In this document: positions 11,480 to 20,682 of the stretch, in pieces
Layout of the letters: the number at the start of each line of letters is the position of its first letter
Position numbering within the stretch: position 1 is the stretch's first letter
NCBI GenBank assembly: GCA_001179505.1
Contig: CDMY01000403.1
Location: 21,790 to 85,789 of the forward strand
DNA from: Vitrella brassicaformis
Lineage: Eukaryota > Sar > Vitrellaceae
Reading direction: 5' to 3'
DNA length: 64,000 nt
Notes under the pieces: generated by a model
What the model was told of the DNA's origin: nothing
What the model saw: the letters and a program-made list of their open reading frames with translations, nothing else
The model's database searches: none
Translations under genes and position numbers: made by a program

Positions 11480-12270
11480 CGACACAGCGCGACAGCTTGT
11501 CAAGGACTTCAACGAGTGGACTGAAAGAGTTGTGGAGCAGTGGTTGGCGGACCGCGCTTGTGTGCTGCTCATTGACGAACTCAACAAGCTGATCACAAAG
11601 AACGTCGTGGCTTCCTGAAGCAGAGCTTCATCGACAAAAAGGAGCGTTACTTCGTTTTTTCGGGCCATTCAGCGCCGACAGGGGGCAAGCTAGCGGTGTT
11701 CACTCAGAGCCCCAGCGACCGTCATCAGGACGGGATGGACGGCGCAAACCGCAAAACAGAGGGCGGCCCCGGCAGCCGCCTCACGCCAGCTTTAGGTTCG
11801 CATATGAGGGGCTTGAGGACGATGAGAAGGAGGAGGGCAACATGGGGAGTTACGCCGCCATCTCAGCCTGTGCGGTGGGACCTGCCCCTGGCTGGTGTTC
11901 GGGGGGTCTTTCGCGGGCAAGGCGGCCGGCGAGTTTGACCTCCCTCTTTCCCTCGAGGATTCTGAAAATGAGCTCGAAGACCGAGCCGTCTCCCTCTTCC
12001 TCTCCCTCTCTGCCTTCAATGCATACCATGCCTTCACGGGAGCCCCCTGCGGCGCACATCGATGCAGGAGACATGCCATTTGACATCGCTCATCAACAAT
12101 GAGTGTGTCCAGGACATCGCGAAGGAAGCTGATGGGTACATATTACAAATACCTTACAAAGAGAGCACAAGAAACACACATGTGTATATGTGTGTTTCAG
12201 CCGATAAGTCCATCGTCAAGGAGTCAGACGCCATCCGCATCTACAATGCATGCTGGAATGGCTGACAATC
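11480..12270 (+). pseudogene. Decayed P-loop NTPase-like fragment (RHS/Crinkler-type resemblance)
   Basis: One frame reads a Walker-B-like strand in ADRACVLLIDELNKL and stops near 11617. The homologous continuation FLKQSFIDKKERYFVFSGHS resumes in another frame at about 11612. Further acidic and Ser-rich pieces appear in yet other frames up to about 12270. A VLLIDELN strand followed by FLx-FIDKxxRYxVFSxH is the pattern I associate with the NTPase domain of retrotransposon-hot-spot and Crinkler-type proteins in protists. The Walker A part is not visible. Several frameshifts make it a pseudogene. The family call is a pattern judgement only. Confidence 0.4.
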
Positions 12271-12856
12271 CTATGGCGGACAACAAGCCGGAGATCGGAC
12301 CCGGCATTGCGTAGAAGACAGTCCATTCCGGTGATAGTGAAGTGCTTCAAGGCTGGCATCAACACCAGGTACATATCGCCAGTTGAACTACATGTACATG
12401 TCCACCAGACCCTCATCGAGCATCGCCGTCACTCGAACGGCAAGGCCAATGAAGAGAGTCAGGTCAGTCAAGGCGGGCCGCTTTGCAATGATGACTGACT
12501 CACTGCATACGATGTCATGTCACTGTCAGTGCTTCACCCAGTTCAGCCTTGTTTTCGAGCGTCAAGAGAGCCGACGGTCTACCTTCCTACGCAGCCGACA
12601 ACAACGCGACAAGAAGGCGGGCGTCGGCCGTGCTTTTGGCTGCTGCGGGTGCAGAGTGAGGTCAGCTGTGGATCGCATGACCGCATTCGGCAAAGCCGAG
12701 CTGCTCGGGGGCATTTGCGAGGGGGTGACGAGGCTGCCTGTACAAATGTGGTGTAATCCATGGCGGTATGCCTTCCCGCGAGTCATGCCTTCCAGCGAGC
12801 CGATTCAGACGACGTAGTGGAAGTCAGCGACACAGAGACATACACAGACGAGTTCA
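12271..12856. other. Fragmentary sequence between the NTPase remnant and the HAD-like gene
   Basis: Short open stretches exist on + (for example 12383-12817), but none shows a recognisable domain or a convincing exon chain. It may be more of the decayed element or 5' exons of the next gene. Confidence 0.3.
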
Positions 12857-13472
12857 GCGTGCTTGGTTCACGTCTTCCTGTTCGACTATGACGACACGTA
12901 CGCCAGACACAATCAGTTGAGAGCTACATGCATCCATCCATCCCCGTGCTGCTGTATGTGTATCTGTCCTCTCTCGGTGCTCTGCGCAGGCTATTCCCCA
13001 CCTCTGCACACGACAGCATGGAGGAGGCGGTCCGGAAAGGGACCATGACAGAGAAGGAGGGGCGGGCAATACTGGCCAAGTGCGCCGGATCGGCCCTGCG
13101 GCTGCTGGAGCGGTGCGTCCTGAGGGGCCAGGTCATCATCTGCTCCAATGGCGACCGCTCCTGGTGAGTGGGTGGGTGGGTGGGTGGACAACCGACATGC
13201 CGTGTGTGTGTGCCAATGTGCAGGCTGGAGGAGTCGCTGGACGGGGAGGCCTACCAGGAGCTGAGGCAGTTCCTGAAGGCCAGGGCCATCCCCGTCCTCT
13301 CCGCCAGGGAGCACGCACGGCTGCAGGGACTCATCGAGTACGAGTCCGGATCACCACGCCACACTCCTGGCTCCCTGTCTCTCTCCCTAGTGTGCGTGCC
13401 ATGCAGGGCGCCGGAAGAGCACTGGCAGCACACCCAAGAGACAATTCATCGCTGCTTGCATTTTATATCTGA
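12857..13472 (+). CDS. HAD-like hydrolase, partial or broken
   Basis: Three exon-like blocks. The first (about 12860-12930) contains FLFDYDDT, resembling HAD motif I (DxDxT). The second (about 12990-13163) ends VIICSNGDRSW, resembling motif II, a strand followed by Ser/Thr-Asn. It joins in phase across a short intron at 13164 to LEESLDGEAYQELRQF, ending near IPVLSAREHARLQ, which is typical of a protist HAD-like family of unknown substrate. There is no clear ATG before motif I, and beyond about 13345 the frame becomes low-conservation sequence, so later HAD motifs are missing. Either the ends were missed or the gene is degenerate. It converges on the PTH2 gene. Confidence 0.4.
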
Positions 13473-13678
13473 CTGTCTTGTGGGCAAACCATCTCGCCTC
13501 CGCAAAAACAGATATGCACGCGGAAAATGGGATATTGATGACTTCTTACATACACACATAAATAAAGCGTTCGCTGGTAGACGAGCTGTACAGACCAATC
13601 ATACCCCTAGGTGGGTGTGTGTTGCCACGCGCATGTCTATATCACAAATGTCTGTCTATCATCTCACACACATCACAG

Positions 13679-14466
13679 TCACAGCAGCTTTAGGTGTCCA
13701 CACACACTGTCAGCCTCATCGGCGAGACACGGACCAATACCCAACACCGTCAGAGAACCGCGGGCTATCTGAGACACCCAATGCACACACATCCATCCAC
13801 CCATCCGTGTGTGTGTTTCCCACCCACCTGTGTGTGTCCGGCGTCGGCAATGAGGGCCGCCACAAAACCCCGATCAACGGCATCTTGCTGCATGGACACT
13901 CAGACAGAGAGAAAGATACCCATGCATATGGAAATGCGGTCTTGTTCTCCTTCCCTCTACAGATGCGTACAGACGTACGCACATAGATGTCGAGCAGTTG
14001 GTGTTCACTGTCGACGCGCACAGCCACCTTGGTCACACCCGTGTCCTCCCTGTTGGTGGACATCCACACGCACGAAGAGACATAGTACCCTGATGACGTG
14101 TATGTCTCTGTGTGTGTGGCGTGGGCCTACCAGAGTTTCAGGTGCGGGTTTCCTTTCTTGACGGATATTTTGTAAGCCTCCACGGCAGCATGGGCACACT
14201 ATACACACGAATTCGCACACACACGGACACGCGACTCTCCCCATCCCTTCCATGTCTCTCCCCGTCCCTCTTACCTGTGCGGCAATTTTCCCTTTGCCCA
14301 TCTTCAGATCGCTTCTTACCACCAAGACCATCTTGCACGGCTTCCTACGCGCCCTGGCCACGCTGCTGCTGCTGCTGCTACTGGTGTCACTCTTTGTTGG
14401 TGTTCGTGTCTCGCCATTTGATGGTGATGGCAATGCTTGAACGCGGGATGATGGATGTGACACCAT
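13679..14466 (-). CDS. PTH2: Peptidyl-tRNA hydrolase 2 (PTH2)
   Basis: Releases tRNA from peptidyl-tRNA that drops off ribosomes. Five exons with consistent phases: 14466-14275, 14198-14131, 14049-13983, 13887-13828, 13768-13679. They spell the family's ordered motifs: KMVLVVRSDLKMGKGKIAAQ, then CAHAAVEAYK, a variable strand around VAVRVDSEHQLLDIY, AALIADAGHTQ and GSLTVLGIGP, ending GHLKLL. The catalytic-region Lys, His and Asp residues of the fold appear present. The first exon starts with a Ser/Arg-rich stretch; Met 14466 is the first good ATG, but the frame stays open upstream to about 14649, so an N-terminal anchor exon is possible. None of the five exons alone is long enough to be obvious. 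Confidence 0.85.
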
Positions 14467-15426
14467 CTGTGGCCTTGTTCTCAGCTGTGAAGTGGTTCTG
14501 CCAGCAAACACACGCCTGGCTGTCTGTGTGGGGCCGTGGTGTGTGCGTATGTGTGAATGCAGGCAGCGTGGCAAGGGGGAGGGAGGGAGGGAGGGAGGGA
14601 GAAGGTGGAGGAGCGACGGATGCCTCCAATAACAACAATTGGCAAGCAATGGTTAAGCCTCCAGGACGTCTTGTCCAGAAATAAAGCACAAAACCTCCAG
14701 GCCCAAGCAGGCAGGCAGGCAGGCACACACGAGGGCAAAAATGGCAGCCACGCGGCCGTCCTCCCCCCAACACAAATAAATCTCATCCATCCATCGAAGG
14801 ACCGGCCGGCCGGCTGCCATGTCCCTGCCCATCTCCCGCAGACATTGCACAAACCTCACTCACTGACTGTACACACACACACAGACAGGCACACAGACAG
14901 GCAGACAGACAGACAGCGCTCTATCTTTCTCTCTCTCTCTCTCTCTCTCTCTCGGTCGGTGAAAAATCGGCTCTAAACCCTGCCAGCCAGCTTTGGTTGG
15001 TATGTACAGATAAAACACAGCACAGCCATTCATTCGTTGATTGATTCAGTCATCTGCTGTGTGTGGAAGAATGGCAGGCAAGGCAAAAACTCCCCTCTTC
15101 CTTCCTTCCTTCCTTCCTTCCTCGATCGCTCCTGGCTGTCTGTCTGTGCAGACACAGATACTCACAGCGAGCGTGCGCACGTCAGTCACGTGTGCATCCC
15201 ATCCATCCATCCATGCAGGCACGCAGGCAGGCATGCAGCCGTCGCTTCGTTGTGGAGTGGGAGGGTCAAAATCCATCCATCCATCCATCCGTCCATCCAC
15301 CCACCATGGATCAATCACAACCGTCGCTGCCCCTTCCCTCCCTCCCTCCCTCCCTCCCTCTCCTCCCCCGCTCCCCCTGCCAGCCACCACGTGTGCGCGT
15401 GGATGGTGTGGGTGAGTGGGCGTCTG
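14467..15426. other. Spacer between PTH2 and the IspH end, rich in simple repeats
   Basis: No convincing gene. It holds (GGGA)n, (GGCA)n, (CT)n around 14930-14953, (TTCC)n near 15100, (ATCC)n near 15275 and (CCCT)n near 15335. It presumably includes the 5' region of PTH2 and the 3' UTR of the SBPase-IspH gene. Confidence 0.5.
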
Positions 15427-17237
15427 TTACGCTGGGGTAGGTTCGCTCTCCTTGATGGCCTCGGTGAGGGCCCTGTTGATAGATGAAGACACACATGAAT
15501 GAATGAGCCCACATAGCATCTATAGTGGGGCTGGTGGATGTGCATGTGTGTGCTTATTCATCTGGGTGGGTGACGACAGACACCGTTTACCTTGGGAGCT
15601 TCCAGTTGACGTTTTCCTCCGCGAAGACGAACTCCTCTGTTTGTGTCACACCGAGCTCCTTCAGCCGATCCACCACTCGCTGCACAACGTCCTCGGGTGT
15701 GGAGGCGCCTGCCGTGAGGGTGATGGTCTTGACCCCATCCAGCCACTCCTCGCGGATGTCGTCTGGACCCTGAATCAACTTGCCCCTACACACACACACA
15801 CACACAACACGTGTACCGCATCCAGATGACCTGCGCATGTATGTGCGTGTGTGCGGGGCGTCCGTCCGTCCATACTTGACATTCCTCAGCTCGGCGGTTT
15901 CCCTCAGCCGCTTGGAATTGGACGACATCTGGTCACCCACCACCAGCGCCAGGTCGCTCTGCCATTCGACACACACCGGACACACGCCCTCTTGGATGGA
16001 TGGATGGATTGGTGGATGCCTCACCCGCCCCACCTGTTCGACGACCTCCCTCATGGCGCCCTGCCTGTTGGTGGTGGCGAAGCAGATGCTCCCGCTCGGA
16101 ATGCTCTCGACGTGGGGATAACGCAGCTTCAACGCAGCTGTGTCCAATACACACACACACACACACACGGAGGGACGGATCACTTGAGAAGGTGTGTTGC
16201 TGTGCTGTGCTGTGCTGCGGTGTGGTGTGGTGTGGTGTGCTGTGGTGTGCTGTGCCGACCAACGATGTCTTTGCAGTCGTCCATTGACAGAGTGGTCTGC
16301 GTGGCGTAGAACAGCCTGAAGGCACACAAGACACACAGCAAAGACATGACACTTGTGTGTCTGTGTGTGTGGGTGGGTATGTGTGTGGCTGACTAGACAG
16401 ACTGACTTGTCGTTTTCGGTGAAGGGGAGGTTCATGACGTCCTGCACGCTCTCGACGATGGTCGTCTGGTCGGGGGCCTCCCCCTTGGTGCCGATCGTCT
16501 CAACTACACCACACCACACCACACGCACACTGATGACATTGACGCACACACACCCTATAGTATAGCGTGCGGACTCACTAACCGTGATCGGCGTGGCCAA
16601 TAAGGATGATGTGATACCCCTCCTTAGCCTTCCGCTTGGCGTATACGTGGACCTGCACGCGCACACACGCACCAGACACACGTAACGCCTGAACGCATGA
16701 GCGCATAACGGCGGGGCGGGCGGGCGGAGGGTGCGCACCTTAGTGACGAGAGGGCAAGTGGCGTCGACCTCCATGAGGTTCCGCTGCTTGGCGACGTCGC
16801 GGACCTCCGGGGGTATGCCGTGGGCCGAGTAGATGATCTTCTCGCCCTCCGGCACCTCGTTCAGGTCCTCGATGAAGATCACACCCTTGTTCTGTGTTCC
16901 CATACATAACATACACACAGACAGACAGACAGACAGATGGCCCAGTGAGTGTGTGTGTGTGCGCGCGTTGCATGTAGAAGGTGACCTTGAGTCGGTCACA
17001 GACGATTCTGTTGTGCACGATCTCGTGTTTGACGTAGATGGGCGGGCCCCACAGCTTGAGCGCCTCCTCGACTGTGTCGATGGCACGAACGACGCCCTGA
17101 TTGAGTGATAAAAGGACCGACCAACGATATGATGGACACACACCAACGAATGCGTGTGATGTGAGCGCTGGTGCAGGCAGGCAGGCAGGCACGGACCTCG
17201 CAGAAGCCTCGTGGGTTGGTGAGTACCAGCTTGATGC
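15427..17237 (-). CDS. ispH: 4-hydroxy-3-methylbut-2-enyl diphosphate reductase (IspH), apparently fused downstream of SBPase
   Basis: Last step of the plastid MEP pathway: reduction of HMBPP to IPP and DMAPP by a 4Fe-4S enzyme. Ten exons: 17237-17197, 17096-16986, 16891-16739, 16652-16583, 16503-16406, 16315-16260, 16137-16034, 15958-15876, 15785-15591, 15472-15427. All three cluster Cys are visible in [17 protein letters not shown] and [35 protein letters not shown] and [10 protein letters not shown] also fit. The first exon begins within a codon (GC ATC AAG) after an AG acceptor. Its upstream frame meets a stop before any ATG, so it has no start of its own. It continues in phase from the SBPase exon ending at 17341. 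Confidence 0.9.
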
Positions 17238-17340
17238 CTGGAAGGAAGGACGAGGCGAGGCGAATCAAGGGGAGGGGAGATGCAGATTGATGGGTTCATG
17301 GGAAGGTGTACATGTCATGTGTGTGGGTACGGTATCTTAC

Positions 17341-19599
17341 CTTCTCCCTGCTGCTGCTCCTGCGCCGCTGCTGGCTGCGTGTCGGTCATCATGGTGTTGG
17401 CCTTGGAGGTCATCTCGCTCTTGGCCGAGCCCACCAGCTGGTTGTACCTCTCCACCTCATCAGCCGACCCATACGCCACCGGACTGCGGTCGTCGGTCGA
17501 GCTGATCTGCGGAAAATGGAGGCACACACACACACACGAGTGTTTCTTCATGTGTGTGATATGAGGGGCGGGGGGCGGGTTTGATTTGCGTGCCTTGACG
17601 TCGAGTATTGACGCGAGTCCGTTTGACGACTTGCCACCGGCCTTCTCCACGATATAGGCCAGCGGGGCAACCTTGACACACACACACACACACACACAAG
17701 GGTTGATGCCTTCACATATTGACGGATGCATGTATGCAGTGACTGCCTAACTGACCTCGTAGAGCAGCCGCAGCTTGGCGGGCGCTGCGTCGCTCGATGG
17801 GTTCACGAAGACGCCCTGAATGACGTACATGACGTCCATGTGTGTGTGTGTGTGTGTGGCCATGCGTGTGTGTGGATGGCTGCGTACCTTTCCTTTGACG
17901 AGCAGCTGGAAGACATCAGGCACCATGCCGCCAGTGTACCTGCAGCCATATGGATGGATGTGTCACGAAACACAGGTGTGCGAATGGATCCGCGTACGTG
18001 TGGACGTGTGTGTGCGTCTCAGCCGGCCTAGCCTACCTTAGTTGGTATTTGTTCTTGACCCAGAAGTCCACCAGCTCGTTGTAGCCCTTGTTGTCCTGCG
18101 TTGCACGGAGATTGCCTGCACACACACACACACATTCACACACAGAGAGAGAGAGAGAGAGAGTGAAGCACGCACGCTCTCGTGTCCACAGACGTACCCG
18201 GTGCGAACAGTTTGCCCTCTCCGATTTCGGTGAAGCGGTTGGTGTGGACCCAGTCGCCGTGGCGCTGGCCCATGTCGTCGACCAGCGTGAACTCATGCGC
18301 ACCCTCAACGCCCTCCACGGCGATCGTCATCGACACGCGGGGGCCGTACATGGCCAAACCTGTCATGTCACACACACACATGGGATGGTGATACAGACAG
18401 ACAGAGATGGGTGCGGGGGTCAGCAGGAACGTACCAGCTGCGCTGAGCTCCCTGCCCGTGATGCCCGTCAGCCTGCTGCCCGGCCACACGCCGAAGAGCG
18501 TCCCCACAGCAAAGTTCGTGTCAACTGCACACACAGTGCACGCCACGCCCTTCTGGAGGTGTGTATACATGTATGTGTGTGTGTATATGCGCCGACCGAC
18601 CGATGGACGATCCATCAAGTGGGTCGAATGCGACACTGTATGTGCCGTCGAGATCGTCGCCCTCGGCGATGAGCGGCTTCTCGACGGGCTCCTCCTCGCT
18701 TGACGCAGTCGACACCACCCCTGCACACACAACACACACGATGGGTGGGTGGGTGTTATACTGTGTGTGTGTGTGTCAGGACATTCCCTCCCTCTGTGTG
18801 TGAGTGTGAGTGTGTGTGAACGTACCCGATTGATCCAGGTTGAAGAAAATCAGATTGTTGGCCAAAATGTCCACAGCCAACTGCACACACACACACACAC
18901 ACACACATACACACACAGAGGTGTAATGGATGCGCCTCATGATGGACAGACCTGTTCATCCCCAAAGTTGTTGAAGCACGACGTAGAATCACACGAGGCC
19001 GTCCGCACCTGACAATCACACACACACCCCCACGAGCGTCCAATCCAATCCAATCCAATCAGCTTGTCTGCCTGCCTGCCCGCGTCCGTACCTTGTATCC
19101 GATTTCCTTACAGGCGTCGAACATGGCCTTGAGGACCTTCTGCAGCTTGGGCTCCACCCCGCTGTCGGCCAGCCAGTCGTACAGCGTCTCACCCAACTTC
19201 ATGCTCAGAGAGGCCGGGTGGGCGGGTGGCACAGACACATCACCTGAACACACACACGCACACACACATCCGCACAGAAACAGAATCACATCCTGATCTC
19301 AGATCTGCCGAAGTGGAGTCCCTGGTTGTTGGCGCGAGTGGCTGACCTTCGTCGCTTGTCATGCGGACTGGACCTCGCAGGCGAAACGCCCCACGAGGCC
19401 AGCCGGCAGGGTGCAGATGGCCTGGCGCTGCTCCTCTCCTCTCACCAAGATGGATAGCACCGCCGCTGGACGAGATCCCTGCCCGCCAATGTGCTGGTGG
19501 GCGAAAGGCGCACGACGGCACCGCCGTGATGGCCATCATGCAGAGGCACAGCCATGCAGGCGGCACCAGCTGCGCCATCAGCTGCGGGAGCGACTTCAT
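17341..19599 (-). CDS. SBPase: Sedoheptulose-1,7-bisphosphatase (SBPase) with plastid leader, apparently continuing into IspH
   Basis: Calvin-cycle phosphatase. Twelve exons: 19599-19347, 19243-19092, 19008-18952, 18880-18826, 18720-18601, 18524-18435, 18359-18198, 18115-18037, 17939-17888, 17815-17756, 17671 to about 17598, 17506-17341. The leader is a hydrophobic signal peptide ending SCAF-RPP, then a Ser/Arg-rich region, typical of complex plastids. Family motifs: [72 protein letters not shown] pair matches the position of the redox-regulated CxxxxC of plant SBPase, suggesting thioredoxin control. The last exon ends GGA GAA G/gtaaga. Unspliced, it would stop at 17315 after KIPYPHT; spliced, it runs into IspH. 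The 17598 junction is either a GC donor or a GT donor three bases earlier. Confidence 0.9.
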
Positions 19600-19704
19600 T
19601 CTCCAGATGCACGGCTGTCTCTCTCTGGTGCTCCCTCTTGCCGAGAGCAGGAAAGCTCGCAACAAGACCTCTCTAAAGGCCGAAGGGAAGGGTGCATAGG
19701 CAGG
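19600..19704. promoter_or_regulatory. Very short bidirectional 5' region
   Basis: Only 105 bp separate the inferred start codons of SBPase-IspH (-) and the chromodomain gene (+), so both 5' UTRs and core promoters must share this stretch or overlap the coding regions. No TATA-like element is evident. Confidence 0.45.
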
Positions 19705-20646
19705 ATGAGTGTTCCTGGTGCCGCTGCAGCCGCTGCGGCGAGCGTGCTGAGCGATGGTATGAGCCCACACGCGTCCGACGCAGATCCCCATGGAGGACAG
19801 AACCATAACGGAGAGGTGAGGTGATGAGAGAGTGCGTGAGTGAGTGAGCACACATGCGTTAACGAACGTTGGCATGGCATGCACCCCACCCCATCCATGT
19901 ATACCACGCCTCCATGCGTCCGTCCATCCGCGCAGGCGAAGGATGCGTCAGGCAACGGTGACGGCATAGAGTGCGAGGAGGTGGTTGACGAGCCGATGCC
20001 GTCCGCCAGTGGGGACCCCCACCAGGGACAGCAGCAGAGGGGTGAGCAAGGTCAGTCAGCACGGGGTGACCGCGGTGCCACTGAGCGAGGATGGGGGGGA
20101 GGGTGGGTGGTCACGTCACGTCACGGAATGCATTGCATGCAACACATATGCAGCACCAACTTAACTAATGTCTGTGTGTCCTGACTGACTGTCCTTGGTC
20201 TCTTCACATTGATTGATTGTTGATTATTGATTTGATTGCATCATGTGCGGCAGTGGGTGCGGGTGGTGGTGAGGTGGAGTACATCGGTTGTGGACCCATA
20301 TTCACTCGCGCACACCACACACACAGAAAGGTAGGGAGGGAGGATCACCACAAATGACAGACAGCAGACGGCACGCTCCATCGTGTGTGTATGCTATGGG
20401 TGTGGTCTGTCCGTGTGTCTGTCTGTCTGTCTGTGCAGTCGTTGCGTCCGGCCGGCTGCGCGCTGCCCAAAGGTCTCTACCCGCTCTCGTCGGTGCTCAA
20501 GTCGGTGCCTGGCGAGGCAGCCGTGGCCGATATCGCTGTGGGCAGGTGGCAGATGGCCGTGCTGCTCGACAACAGTAGGGTGTGTGTCTGGAGGGGGAGG
20601 TGAGTGACTGAGTGAGTCAGGGAGTGAGGGGCGGGAAGTCGTGTTG

Positions 20647-20682
<36 letters not shown>

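Noticed and set aside
17315-17340. Ending SBPase at the TGA after KIPYPHT as the definitive C-terminus
   Set aside because: It requires ignoring a good GTAAGA donor and leaves IspH without a start. It is kept only as the alternative, possibly an unspliced isoform.
17101-17584. Plus-strand frames over the SBPase/IspH junction
   Set aside because: No domain, and they overlap highly conserved minus-strand exons.
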